Below, piece by piece: positions 16,876 to 28,200 of a stretch of DNA of 64,000 nucleotides (the first letter of the stretch is position 1; every line of letters begins with the position of its first letter). The position numbers and the translations under genes were made by a program. The DNA comes from Bacteroidaceae bacterium (GTDB lineage Bacteria; Bacteroidota; Bacteroidia; Bacteroidales; Bacteroidaceae), in contig JAFSRW010000052.1 of the NCBI GenBank assembly GCA_017445925.1, forward strand, positions 1 to 64,000, in the 5' to 3' direction. The notes under the pieces are model-generated. The model saw only the letters and a list, made by a program, of their open reading frames with translations, ran no database searches and was not told the DNA's origin.

Positions 16876-18810
16876 TTATTTTCCTTCGTTAGCGATTTGC
16901 TCGTCAACAGCTTTGATTTTCTGAGCAAGCAGAGAGAGCTCATCACGAAGTTTCTCTACTTTTTTCTTCATGCTGTCAACTAAGGTGTTGCCCTTTTTGC
17001 TATTGCTGGAAAGGAAGCCCAGATTGTTCTCGTAGGTATTCAACTCATCGCGCATACGTTCATAAGCACGCATCATGCGCTGACGCTCGTTGCTGAGACT
17101 TCCACCTTCTTTTTCAATCTTCTGAGCCAGATTGTTGCGGAAATTGTTAAGGTGACGCTTAGCTTGAGAGGCATTGAGGGCACCGTAAATCTTATCGCAA
17201 ACCTCACGGTAGTCCTTGTATAGCTTATCTTTGTCGCGGAAGGGCACATGTCCAACCTCGTTCCACTTCTTCTGTAGTTCCTTTACCTGCTGCATGATTT
17301 CGTCGCCTCCCTTTTCTGCCAGCTCCTTCAGCTGTTCTATGATGCTCAACTTCTGCTCCTTGTTGGCATTCTGCTCATCACGGACACCTGCTGTGGCTTG
17401 CTGGCGAGCCTCGAAGAACTGGTCGCAAGCACCAACGAAGCGCTTCCAGAGCTCCTCGGAATACTTGTGGGGCACATTTCCGATTTCCTTCCACTGCTTC
17501 TGTAGGTTGATGAGGATATCACCTGTACTGCGCCACTCTGTGCTGTCTTTCAGCGATTCGGCTTTTTCTACCAGTTCTTTCTTCTTGGCCAGATTTTCGT
17601 TAAGGCTTTCCTTTAAAGTCTGGAAGAACTGTGCTTTCTTCTCAAAGAATTGGTCGCATCCCTTACGGAAACGCTCAAAGATGGCGGTATTCATTTTCTG
17701 AGGCGCAAAGCCGATGGTCTTCCATGCTGCTTGCATCTCGATTATTTTCTTGGTTACCTCGTCCCATTGAGAGGAGGTCTTCAGTTCGTCTATAGAAATG
17801 GCTTCCAATTGTTCGCATAAAGCGGTCTTTTGTGACAGATTTTCTTCTTCTTTGGCTTTACGAGCCTCGAAGAAATCCTGATGACGCTTGTAAATAGCAG
17901 TGGTGGCAGTCTTGAAGCGATTCCAAATCTCCTCACGAAATTCTCGGGCAACGGGTCCTGTCTCTTTCCATTCCTGATTCAGAATGAGCATCTGATTGTA
18001 GGCTGCAACTACTTCTGGAGCCAGAATCAGCGCCTCTGCCTCTTCGCACAGACGTGTCTTTGCTTCCAGATTCTTGCGGAAGTCATAATCGCGTAGTTCG
18101 TGTCCTAGTTTCAGTAAATCATAGAATTGTTCAACGTAAAGCTGATAGTTCTTCCAAAGTTCTGTTGCACGTTCAGCGGGGACCAACTTTATCTCCTTCC
18201 ACTCAGCTTGCAGAGCCTTGAATTCATCGAAGGTGCTGTTGGCTTCTTCTGGAGTAGATGCTAACTGCTGAATGCGTTCGAGTATTTCCAGTTTTCTCTT
18301 TAGATTATCTGCCTTCTGACGTTCCAGTTCTTCTTGGGCAGCAGCTCTACGGTCGCGAATCAATTGCATAGACGCACGGAACTCAGGTTCCAGCGGATCT
18401 ATCTGCGGCTCGAACTTCTCAGGTTCGCCGCCACCATCGATAAAGGCTTGGCGTGCCTCCTGAATTTCTGTGTTGTGGAACTTGTAGAAGAGTTGTTTCA
18501 GCAAGTCAAGTTCTTGCTTTTCAGCCAAATTCTCGCTTTGAGCAATTTCTTTTACACGGTTAACAACATCTTCTTTTGTGGTGTACACAGGCGCTGCGGG
18601 TTCGGCAGCTGTTTCGGGTTCTGAAACAGGTTCTGGTTCAGCAGCTGTTTCTGTTTCTGAAACAGGCTCAGGTGCGGCTGGCGTTTCGGTTTCAACAACT
18701 GTTTCAGGTTCTTCAACTGCTGCAGGTTCTACAGGTGCTGCATTCATCTCATTAATCTCAGAAGACTGCTCGGGGGCAGTAGTTACATTAGTCTCTAAAG
18801 AGTCCATCAT
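16876..18810 (-). CDS. DUF349-repeat coiled-coil protein
   Basis: A 644-residue cytoplasmic, charged protein. Residues about 25-75 are an acidic Glu/Pro/Thr repeat (PEPVSETETAAE type). About 130-600 hold five or so DUF349 units, recognisable by recurring WKEIG/WKTIG and F.ACDQFFEARQ motifs. The C terminus is coiled coil. DUF349 proteins are common and conserved in Bacteroidota; I know no established function. Two adjacent start codons exist (18810, 18807). The upstream region has no clear consensus promoter. Confidence 0.88.
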   Translation of the reverse strand: MMDSLETNVTTAPEQSSEINEMNAAPVEPAAVEEPETVVETETPAAPEPVSETETAAEPEPVSEPETAAEPAAPVYTTKEDVVNRVKEIAQSENLAEKQELDLLKQLFYKFHNTEIQEARQAFIDGGGEPEKFEPQIDPLEPEFRASMQLIRDRRAAAQEELERQKADNLKRKLEILERIQQLASTPEEANSTFDEFKALQAEWKEIKLVPAERATELWKNYQLYVEQFYDLLKLGHELRDYDFRKNLEAKTRLCEEAEALILAPEVVAAYNQMLILNQEWKETGPVAREFREEIWNRFKTATTAIYKRHQDFFEARKAKEEENLSQKTALCEQLEAISIDELKTSSQWDEVTKKIIEMQAAWKTIGFAPQKMNTAIFERFRKGCDQFFEKKAQFFQTLKESLNENLAKKKELVEKAESLKDSTEWRSTGDILINLQKQWKEIGNVPHKYSEELWKRFVGACDQFFEARQQATAGVRDEQNANKEQKLSIIEQLKELAEKGGDEIMQQVKELQKKWNEVGHVPFRDKDKLYKDYREVCDKIYGALNASQAKRHLNNFRNNLAQKIEKEGGSLSNERQRMMRAYERMRDELNTYENNLGFLSSNSKKGNTLVDSMKKKVEKLRDELSLLAQKIKAVDEQIANEGK

Positions 18811-18920
18811 TTTTTAATTTAAGTGTTACTATCTCCCATTTTTGGGATTGTGAAAAGCAAAGTAAGGTAAAATATCCCTTATAACCTAAAAAAACGTGTT
18901 TTTTTTTGCGAAAAAGTAGA

Positions 18921-19847
18921 TTAAATCCACGTTTTCTGTTTAAAATACCACCAGAAGAGCACCGTAACACCTATTGAGAGTGCAACAGCAAAGGGAAATC
19001 CCCACCATTCGTGTTCCATACCGTTTACAAGGTTCATACCGAACAGACTGGCAATGAGAGTGGGGAACATCAGGATAATACTGATGCTGGTGAGTACCTT
19101 CATGACGCTACTTACATTATTATTAATAATACTGGCGTAAGTATCCATAGTGGAATCAAGAATGTTGGTGTAGATGTTACAGGTTTCGCGAGCCTGACTC
19201 ATCTCAATATTGACATCCTCAATCATGTCGGCGTCTAATTCATCAACGGGCAGTTTGAATTTCAGTTTGGAGAGCAAATTCTCGTTGCCACGAATAGAAG
19301 TCACAAAATAGGTAAGGCTGTCCTGGAGTCGACTTAGGGCAATGATATCTGTATTGTTAACGTTTCGGTCCAAATTGCGCTTGGCTTTGTCGATGAGCAA
19401 ACTTATCTGCTTCAGACGTTTCAGATACCAAACGGCACTGCAGAGGAACAGACGGAAAATCATATCCACCGAATCGGTGAAACCCAGTCCGCGCTTCTGT
19501 TGATAGCTTACAAAGTCTATCATCATGTTGGTTTCGAAATTGCACACAGTAATCAGCACATCGCCCTTCATGATAATACCTAAGGGGATGGTTGTGTAGG
19601 GCGTTCGGCTCTTCATTTCCTTCACGTAGGGGATACGTAAAATGATAAGAATCCAGCCCTCGTCGATGTCGTAACGAGCGCGCTCATCGGTATCAGCAAT
19701 ATCGGAAATGTAATAATCAGGGATTCCCAGTGTTTTCTCTAAGAAGTCAACATCTTCCTGTGTGGGGCATGTAACTTGAACCCAACAGTTGGGTTCCCAT
19801 TTGTCGATGGTACGCAGACCATTCGTAGTGTTCCAGTATGTTTGCAT
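18921..19847 (-). CDS. corA: CorA-family magnesium transporter
   Basis: A 308-residue CorA-type Mg2+/divalent cation channel. A large N-terminal cytosolic domain and a long helix are followed by two C-terminal membrane segments (about 248-268 and 280-300), with the selectivity motif FGMN between them. The acidic EHEWW loop fits the periplasmic side. It is a CorA homologue of the short type. A short possibly translated leader precedes it, and the promoter-hairpin at 19997-20079 points at it with a leader of about 140 bases. Confidence 0.93.
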   Translation of the reverse strand: MQTYWNTTNGLRTIDKWEPNCWVQVTCPTQEDVDFLEKTLGIPDYYISDIADTDERARYDIDEGWILIILRIPYVKEMKSRTPYTTIPLGIIMKGDVLITVCNFETNMMIDFVSYQQKRGLGFTDSVDMIFRLFLCSAVWYLKRLKQISLLIDKAKRNLDRNVNNTDIIALSRLQDSLTYFVTSIRGNENLLSKLKFKLPVDELDADMIEDVNIEMSQARETCNIYTNILDSTMDTYASIINNNVSSVMKVLTSISIILMFPTLIASLFGMNLVNGMEHEWWGFPFAVALSIGVTVLFWWYFKQKTWI

Positions 19848-19850
19848 CTT

Positions 19851-19956
19851 TCAGTACTCTGGCTTTAAAGGGTCCATAACAGTGTTGCCTGCCAGGAGTT
19901 CCTCTTGATGCTCCGGGCGGCTACAAATTCAAATTCTCCGCGTGATAATCGTCCAT
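19851..19956 (-). other. Candidate short leader ORF of corA (needs a +1 frameshift)
   Basis: ATG at 19956 opens an 11-codon frame (MDDYHAENLNL) that ends at TAG. The +1 frame then reads RPEHQEELLAGN and MDPLKPEY, ending at TGA four bases before the corA ATG. The +1 portion has a soluble-protein-like composition. It could be a regulatory leader peptide with a programmed shift, a decayed small gene, or chance. Confidence 0.3.
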
Positions 19957-19996
19957 TTTATTTGTTTGTTAAATGCTTTTTTGTTGTTTCTGGCTG

Positions 19997-20079
19997 CAAA
20001 GTTACGATTAAGTGAGCGATTTTCCAAATTTATTTGAGAAAATCCGAACGTGAGTAAGTTCGAGACGTAGTCTCAAAGG
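19997..20079 (-). promoter_or_regulatory. Promoter-hairpin module, corA copy
   Basis: Minus-strand promoter TTTG, 20 bases, TAACTTTG (complements of 20025-20028 and 19997-20004). The spacer holds CTCACTTAATCG. The -33 box sits in a stem, GATTTTC/GAAAATC with inner CAAAT/ATTTG. The distal end has a second stem, GAGAC-gta-GTCTC. The module begins at the rsmA stop, so it separates rsmA from corA. Confidence 0.8.
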
Positions 20080-20912
20080 TAAGAAAAATCAATGAACTCC
20101 ATCGTAACCCGCCGGGTTAAGTCGACGAACTCTGCTACGCTCAATTGCTCTGGGCGCTTGTTAAACAGCGGGTCTTGCAGGAATGCTGTATGGTCTAATT
20201 GGGGCAGACCAGCCTTTGCGCGTTCGGCATCCAGTTCGCCAAGGAGTGGACGGATATTGTTGCGTAGCGTTTTGCGTCTTTGATTGAAGGTGGTTTTCAC
20301 AAGGCGTTTGAACAGTCGCTCGTCGCACCCTAAGTCTTTGGTCTCGTTGCGGGTCATGCGGATGACTGCGCTCTTTACCTTTGGGGGTGGATTAAATACG
20401 TGTTCGTGAACGGTAAACAAGTATTCCACATTGTACCAGGCTTGAATCAGTACACTCAGAATGCCGTACGTCTTGCTGCCGGGAGCTGCAGTAATACGCT
20501 CGGCCACCTCCTTTTGAATCATGCCCGTGCAGCAGGGAATTAGGTTCTTGTTGTCCAGCATTTTAAAGAATATCTGGCTGGATATATTATAAGGATAGTT
20601 TCCTGTTAGCACAAACTGGCTTCCTTGAAAGGTGCGTTCCAAGTGCATTTTCAGAAAATCGTCTTCTATGATGTTTTCTTCCAATGCCGGGTAATGCTGG
20701 CGCAGGTAGGCTACCGACTCAAAGTCTATCTCCACAACCTTCACCAGTCGGGGTTTCTTCACGAGGAACTGCGTCATCACCCCCATGCCAGGTCCAACCT
20801 CCAGAATAGGAATGTCCGGACAGGCGTCCACAGTGTCGGCAATGTCCCTGGCGATACTTAAATCGGTCAAAAAGTGCTGACCAAGAAACTTTTTTGGCTT
20901 AACGCTTCTCAT
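20073..20912 (-). CDS. rsmA: 16S rRNA (adenine1518/1519-N6)-dimethyltransferase
   Basis: KsgA/RsmA methylates two adjacent adenosines in helix 45 of 16S rRNA during 30S maturation. The 279-residue product has KKFLGQHFLTD at the start, the SAM motif EVGPGMGVMTQFL, and the catalytic-type motif NYPYNIS (NLPY in many others). FNPPPKVKSAVIRM and FNQRRKTLRNN follow. Full length. Its own promoter-hairpin lies 31 bases upstream. Confidence 0.96.
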   Translation of the reverse strand: MRSVKPKKFLGQHFLTDLSIARDIADTVDACPDIPILEVGPGMGVMTQFLVKKPRLVKVVEIDFESVAYLRQHYPALEENIIEDDFLKMHLERTFQGSQFVLTGNYPYNISSQIFFKMLDNKNLIPCCTGMIQKEVAERITAAPGSKTYGILSVLIQAWYNVEYLFTVHEHVFNPPPKVKSAVIRMTRNETKDLGCDERLFKRLVKTTFNQRRKTLRNNIRPLLGELDAERAKAGLPQLDHTAFLQDPLFNKRPEQLSVAEFVDLTRRVTMEFIDFSYL

Positions 20913-20943
20913 ACGTGCTGATATTTTTGTAATTTTGCCGCTG

Positions 20944-21025
20944 CAAAGTTACGATTAAGCGAGTGATTTTACAAATTAATTTGTGGAAATCCGAGCGAAA
21001 GTAAGTTAGATACGTAGTATCAAGG
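20944..21025 (-). promoter_or_regulatory. Promoter-hairpin module, rsmA copy
   Basis: TTTG, 20 bases, TAACTTTG on the minus strand (complements of 20972-20975 and 20944-20951), with spacer CTCGCTTAATCG. The -33 stem is the 14-base palindrome ACAAATTAATTTGT inside GATTT/AAATC. The distal stem is GATAC-gta-GTATC, differing from the corA copy by a paired change. Confidence 0.8.
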
Positions 21026-21063
21026 ATATTAAAATAAATTCATAAGTCACAATTCATAATTGA

Positions 21064-22056
21064 ATGGTGAGAAAAGTTTTTTCTTCGGCAACTAAGATAA
21101 TTTTGCCACTGATTCTGGCAACTGCTATTCTGTGGTGGATGTATCGTGGTATCAAGTGGGATGATGTCAAGCAGGCATTTGGGAGCGAGATGTCTTGGAC
21201 GTGGATGCTACTCAGTTTCCCCTTTGGCATCATGGCTCAGGTCTTTCGTGCCCTCCGTTGGAAGCAGGTGCTGGAACCTATGGGCGAGAAGCCCCGATTG
21301 CATACCTGCATCAATGCCGTCTTTATCTCTTACGCCAGCAGTTTAATAGTTCCCCGAGTGGGGGAGATGCTGCGTTGTGGCATCCTTCGCCGTTGGGAAA
21401 GAACCAATTTTAGCAAAGGTATAGGAACTGTGGTTACAGAGCGAGTGATAGACAGTGCTATGGTTATGCTGTTAGCTCTCATTACGATATTGTGCCAGAT
21501 TCCCCTCTTCATGAATTTCTTTTCTGAGACGGGGCTTTCCTTGAAAGGCTTCTTGGGCACTTTCACTACAGCTGGGTGGTTAGTGACACTGGTTTGCGGC
21601 ATCCTTATACTGTGTACGATAGTATTATTGGTGAGTCGACTGAATTTCTTTTCTCGCACCCGTGCTGTGCTGGCTGACCTTAAAGACGGCCTCTTCTCTG
21701 TCCGTTATGTGAAGAACCCCGTTTTGTTCCTGTTTTATTCCATTGGTATATGGGCCAGCTATTACCTGCATTTCTACCTAACGTTCTACTGCTTCCAGTC
21801 CACAGCCCAGTTAGGGGCAATGGCAGCACTTGTCGCTTTTGTGGTAGGATGCTTTGCCGTTCTGGTTCCCACGCCCAATGGAGCGGGGCCTTGGCATTTT
21901 GCTGTCAAGACCGTCTTGGTGCTATACGGAGTCAGCCAAATTTATGCTGCCCTTTTTGTCTTAGTGGTTCATACTATCCAAACTCTTTTGGTGGTAGCTT
22001 TAGGCCTTTACGGTGTTGTCGCCCTTTTCCTAACGAAGAAGACTTTTCGTTCTTAA
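21064..22056 (+). CDS. Flippase-like lysylphosphatidylglycerol synthase-type membrane protein
   Basis: A 330-residue integral membrane protein of the UPF0104/LPG_synthase_TM family. About eight hydrophobic segments are visible. Family motifs include ALRWKQVLEP, SSLIVPRVGEMLRCG, GTVVTERVIDS and VPTPNGAGPWH. Members of this superfamily move or modify lipid-linked substrates. The C-terminal catalytic domain of MprF is absent, so lipid synthesis is unlikely. The substrate is unknown. Short AT words (CATAAGTCACAATTCATAATTG) precede the ATG. Confidence 0.85.
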   Translation: MVRKVFSSATKIILPLILATAILWWMYRGIKWDDVKQAFGSEMSWTWMLLSFPFGIMAQVFRALRWKQVLEPMGEKPRLHTCINAVFISYASSLIVPRVGEMLRCGILRRWERTNFSKGIGTVVTERVIDSAMVMLLALITILCQIPLFMNFFSETGLSLKGFLGTFTTAGWLVTLVCGILILCTIVLLVSRLNFFSRTRAVLADLKDGLFSVRYVKNPVLFLFYSIGIWASYYLHFYLTFYCFQSTAQLGAMAALVAFVVGCFAVLVPTPNGAGPWHFAVKTVLVLYGVSQIYAALFVLVVHTIQTLLVVALGLYGVVALFLTKKTFRS

Positions 22057-22134
22057 GAAATCACTCTTTTTTAGCTTTTTTGCCACCTTAGTCTTACTAC
22101 AATTGGAAAAATCGTAAAATTTTCCGTTAAAAAG

Positions 22135-22166
22135 TTGTAAGACAATGTGAAATATTCTTATCTTTG
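22135..22166 (+). promoter_or_regulatory. Promoter of the 2315-residue surface protein
   Basis: TTG (22135-22137), about 21 bases, TATCTTTG (22159-22166), followed by an AT-rich leader of about 60 bases to the ATG at 22226. The preceding gene-free bases from 22057 include T-rich segments but no perfect terminator. Confidence 0.6.
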
Positions 22167-22225
22167 TGAACTTGTAAAACCGAAATTACAGTTAATGTTA
22201 ACTATTTTAATTAAAAAATCATTCT

Positions 22226-25200
22226 ATGAGAAAAAAGCTACTTTACATGAGCTTGACGGCCATCATGATGGTCGTAAGTATGTCTGCGTATGCGCTTGAC
22301 AAGGTGAACGGCGTATACCAGATAGGTACAGCGGCTGACTTGGAAGAGTTTGCTGTACTTGTAAATGGTGGTGAGGTCTTTGCCAATGCCGTGCTGACGA
22401 CCGACATTGACAGAGGCGTGGATGGTACAATGATTGGTACAGATAAGCAAATGTACCAGGGTACCTTCGACGGTAAGGGACACACCATCAAGGTTGACAT
22501 GTACCCAGAAGTTGCCAATGCAGCCCTCTTCCAGTACACTGGCTTTGGTGCTGTTATCCAGAATCTGAAGGTGCAGGGTACTATTACCACAGCCAGCAAG
22601 TTCGCTGCCGGCTTGGTAGCCCGTAACTATGGTATCATCCGTGGTTGTTACGTGGACGTTACCATTAACAGCTCTGTGCCTGGCGATGCTACTCACGGCG
22701 GTATCGTTGCTGTTGGTATGGGCGGTTGTACCGTTGAGAACTGTTTGGCTAAAATTGCTATTAATGGCGAAACCACCACGAATTGCGGTGGTGTTGTAGG
22801 TTGGGCAGAAAAGCGTACCAACATTGTGAACTGTCTGGTACTTAGCGATGACTGTACTTTCGCTTACTCCGATGCCTCAAATGGCCACAGCAGCAACATC
22901 TCTCGTAACGAGGGCTGCCTGGGAACCATTAATGTGGAGACTTACAATGAAGACCCATATGCAAATCGTCCTAATGGTGCTTGCTACAACAACTATGTAA
23001 CAAACCAGTGGAGCGATAACGTAGCTACCACCGTTGTTCCTTATGATGAGTTGGCAGACGGTCGTATTTGCTACCAGTTGAACAACGACCAGAGCCGTAT
23101 TGCCTGGGTTCAGCGAATTGGTACAGACCCATTCCCTGTTCCCGCCGCATTCGGCACAGGCAGGGTTTATGCTTCTGCTTCTACAGGCTGCAACGGACAG
23201 ACCGATGCGGCTTTGGTTCTTACCTTCAGTAACGAAGGGAGCGACCAGGCAGCAAAGCATCAGTTCGACAAGTATGGTGTCTGCACCGAGTGTGGTTGCT
23301 TTGATTTCCACATGTTTGAGTTCGAAGACCCAGAGAAGTTTGATCAGACTGACAGATCTGTCCTGTTGAAGTCCAAAGAAGATATAGATAAGGTAGAAGG
23401 TTGGAACCGTATTGCTCAGGGTTTCAGACTGAATATGAAGATGGTTAACGACATTGAGTATATTGCCGAGGAAGGCCATTATATCTTCAACCCCAGTGAC
23501 TGGATCGACGGAAACTTCAACGGTGATGGTCACACCATGACTATTGAGATGACAGAGATGGGCGAGAAAGCCGCTCTCTTCCCCGAGATGGCCGGTAAAG
23601 TTGAGAATCTTATCCTGCACGGTAATATTCAGACAAATGCAGCACGTTCCGGCTCTATCTCCGGTAATGCCCGTATGACTTTGGTCCGCAATGTTTATTC
23701 CGACGTTAACATTACTTCCACTGTTGTAGGTGACAACACGGCAGGTGGACTTTTTGGTTGGATGGGTGAAAAGGAAAAACACGTAGAGAATTGTATCTAT
23801 GCCGGTACCTTTACATTGCCTGGTTCGGAAGGTGGTGCCCACTGTGCACGCGTTGGAGGTATTGCTGGCTGGACTGCTACAAAGACATACATCACCAATT
23901 GTGCAGTTCTTGGTGAAATCATCGGTGCCGGTAACCAAACTTTCGACGACGATACGGAGAACTCTCAGAATATCGCCCGTAACCCTGGTAATATAGTTGC
24001 TGAAAATGTATATGTTTTAAATCCAATTGAAGGTAACGCTGTTTCAGACCACGACAAATACACGCACTACGAAAATGAAGAAGGTGTTGGAAACGGTGAG
24101 TTGGCATTCTTCCTGAATAGCAAGCAAAGCGGTCTTGATCGCTTCTATCAAGTGATAGGCACAGACCCACAGCCTATGCCTATCAAGAAGGCCGGTGGAC
24201 TTATCTATTCTGCAGCCTCAAGCTTCCGGTGCGATGGAACACCATTGGAAAGTGCAGGTTATACCAATGATTCCTCAGGTGAACCAACTATTCCTCCCCA
24301 CACATATCAGGACGGTTGGTGTATTGTCTGCGGACATATGCAGGAAGACTATTTGAATGTTGTTGATGGCTTCTACGAAATCCACGATGGTGCAGAGTTT
24401 GTATGGTGGTGCCAATATGCAAACTTACATTCGAATGCTAATGCAAGATTGATGGATGATATTGATATGTCTGACTACAACGACCGTTTCGTTCCTGTAG
24501 GTCTGTTCGTTGGTGAATTCGACGGTCAGGGTCATACTTTCAGCAGTATAGATATCAGTGGTGGAGACTATTTTGGCCTGATTAGCCTTATTGGTGACGG
24601 TGCAAGAATCCATGACTTCTCTTTGGACAAGAGCTGTTCTATCTCGGGTAATGCATTCGTCGGCATTATCGGCGGTACCAGTGGCAGCGGTAACATCTAT
24701 ATCGATAGAGTTGGTAACGAAGGCAATGTTACAGGTAATGCGCAGAATATATGCGGTATCCTCGGTGTTGACGTGGGCGGTTCTATGACCCTGCACATCA
24801 GCAACTGCTGGTTTACTGGTACAATCCTTGCCGGTCGCGAGTCTGCCGCTATCTGCGGTTACTCTGGTTCCGACTCTGAGGTCTACGACTGCTGGGGTGT
24901 ATTTACAATCAATGAATCAGGTATTTACGATTGTGACTCCTTCACTCGCGGTGCAGCAAAGGTTACCAACTGCTATGAAGCAGATATTGAGGATGTCGAT
25001 CAGAGCAAGCAGCAACACTACAGAGCTATGGCAGAAAACCGCAAGGTTAATCCTATTACTCTTGAGGAGGTTGCCAATGGTGCTCTCTGCTATAAGTTGA
25101 ACAAAAAGCAGTTCCGCAACCCAACATGGTATCAGACCCTCGAAGAGGATGAACATCCTTATCCATTCGACAATCATGGTGTAGTTATCTATGCTGCCGG

Positions 25201-28200
25201 TAAGTATTACTCTATGCTTACCGAAGCAGACATCGCTGTAGTAGCTGCTGCTATTCAGAGTGAAGCAGAAAATGCTTTTGTAGATGTAATTGCTACTCAG
25301 GCTTTGATTGACGAGTTTAAGGAAACTGTTGAAGCTATAGGTAATGTTACAACTGTCACCGAACTGGCAGATGCTTTGGATGCTATTTCTGCTGCAGAGG
25401 ATGCTGTTAATAAGAATGCTGCCGTTTACCAGACTTACATCGACAAGTGTACAGACGTTAAGGCATATCTGGACGAGAACAAGACATTTGCCGGAGAGCT
25501 TCGGGATGGTCTGGAGGCTTACCTCAATGAAAATGATGAGCCAACCGAAGAGAATCCTCTCGGAACTTATCTTTACATTATTGAGGAGCACACAGCAACA
25601 GCTGATGAAATCAAGGCTGAGACAGATCGTGTTACCAAGTGGTTGCAGGATGCTATCGAAAGTGGTTATATCCCTGGAACAGATATCAGCGGTCTGATTC
25701 CCAATAGCGACTTCAGCAAGGAGGCAGAAGGCTGGACCAATGCCTGGAGTTCTGCATATGCTCAGGTTAAGGACGATAACGGCAAGCCCTTCTATGGTGT
25801 TGAGGGCTGGAACAGAACAGGTGATATGTATCAGACTGTTGAGGGTATGAAGCCTGGTTACTATCTGGTAGGTATAAACGGATGCTTCCGTCCCAGCAAC
25901 AACCGCTACAGCACCAACTATGCTGCAGGTATCTATGCTAACGAAGTATTCAACTACTTCCCTGCAGCTATTGAAGGTATGGTTCCCGTAGATGAAGCTG
26001 TTGATGGCGAAAACTGTAATCTCACTATTGCAAGTGCTTATGACCTTCCTATCTATGAAGACGGCTTCTCTACTAGTGGAGAAGATGGTCTTATTGGTTA
26101 TGTTGTTCAAGGTCCAACCGGTATGGCTATCGCTGCAAAAGTAAACCGCTATGAGGCTTATACTATTGCAAACGTTGGCGAGGACGGTAAGCTCACCATC
26201 GGAATGAAGAACCCAGGTACTACGTACAGCAACGACTGGACTGGATGGGGTGCACTGAAGGTGGTTTATTGCGGTGACGATGAAACCGAATGTAACAATG
26301 CCTTTGATATTGTACTTGAGAACATGACAGCCCGTGCTCAGACAATTCTTGATTACATTCCCGATGATGAAATTGCTGCCGCCGGTCCTAACTTCCCCGC
26401 AGCGATGAAGGCAGAACTTGAAGCTCTTGTTGCTCAGGTGGACGGCGCAGGAACTGTTGCTGCCAAGGCAGAACTTGTTGCTAAGTTCTCAGACCTCTTC
26501 CAGAGAATTTATGAAGGCAAGCAGGCTTACATTCAGTTGGCCAAGGCTGCCAGCATGGTGGATAATATCTCTGCCGGCGACCTGCCTTTGGTAGAGAAGG
26601 ATCCTGAATCAGGTGAGTGGGTTGAGACTGGTGACATGTTCTTCACTGACGACGAAATTAATGCTCTCTTCGATGCTTCTCAGGAATTAGGTGCTGCCTA
26701 TAATGAAGGTTTATATAGCGTAGAAGAAGCGTTGGATCCTGAAGCTATGAAGAACCCGATTATCTCCAACATTGTTCCTAAGCAGGACGAGGAAGGCTAC
26801 CTTCTCATTTCTACTGTTAAGCAGTTTGTTGCTTATCGTGCAATTGCCAGCGATGTGGACAAGTATGCTAAGGGTAAGCTGTTGGCTGATATTGACCTGA
26901 AGGGTATTGCTATGCAGCCCATCGGTCATAACAGAGGCGAGAATGCTCAGCACATCTTTGCTGGTGTATTTGATGGTCAGGGCCATACACTTGCCAATGT
27001 CTTTATTGATGACAAGAACATTCCTTCTGGTGAATATGCCGAGCCTGCAACCATGTTCTACGAGTTGCAGAACGCTACAGTTAAGAACTTTAGGTTGACG
27101 GGTGAATTCTACACCAGTCATCAGTTCTCTGGTCCTATTACACGTTGGATGTCTGGTTCTTCAACCATCGAAAACTGTGAGATTGAGGTTGCCATGCACT
27201 TTGCCTCCAACCTTGCCGGTGACACTTCTTCTGGTGGTTTAATTGGTCGCAATGGTAGTGCAAACAGCCTTATCAACAATTGTTTGGTAAAGACTCATTT
27301 GATTGGTGATGGTGACAGTCCCTTCTCGTACGCTGGTGGTGTTGCTGGTTGGGCTGATGCTTCCTTGGTTATAAAGAATACATTGATTCTCAATGAATAC
27401 ACCAACGTCGGTGTAGATGGCGACAACTCTCGCACTATTAGCCGTGGTACAAAGTGTACTCCAACAAATGTCTATGTTTCTCAGTACTTCCGTGAACAGG
27501 AAGGAACGCTTGCTTCTGCTGAGCAGTTGGCTAGTGGTGAAATCTGCTGGGCACTGAACGGTAATACTGCTGATAACGCCCACTGGTTCCAGAAGTTAGG
27601 TACAGATGCTACACCTCATCTGTTAAAGGGTAGTACAGTATGGAAGTATGGCGATGAATTTGTGAATACCCGTCCTAATATTCAGCTCAATGCATTCGCA
27701 TCTAACTTGAACACAGCCACCAATGCTAATCAGGTAGTTGTTGCTTACACCCTGAATGCTGATGCTAAGAGCGCAGCCATCAACTTCTATGCAGGTGGTG
27801 AACTCAAGTATTCTCATGTACTGAAGGGCAGCGACCTCATGGCAGGTGGTCACGAGATTGCTATTGACAACAGTCTCCTTGGCGTTGCAGCCGGTACAGA
27901 TATGACATACGAACTGGATGTCACCGCTTTGGGTGTTAACGTACCTACCAAGATTGGTGACAGCTATAAGGTTTGGGGTCCCTACGGAATGACAATCAAC
28001 AACAATACAGCAAGCAAGGGCTTCGGCCAGCTTCTCATGGTTGAGTCTTATCCTGAGGAGATTAAGAACACCTATATCTCTTATGCAAAGCCCGGTGCTC
28101 TCTATGCATTCGATGTAAACTTCCAGCCCATCAACTCTGCTGACGGCACTCCAGGCTTCTATGGTGGTCTCGAAATCAAGGGTGAGACTCCTCTCGCCAT

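Noticed and set aside
24917..26110. 397-codon antisense frame within the giant surface gene (and a 353-codon one at 22877-23938)
   Set aside because: Leucine/isoleucine-rich mirror translation of a Thr/Asn/Asp-rich protein; no start signal or homology-like motif.
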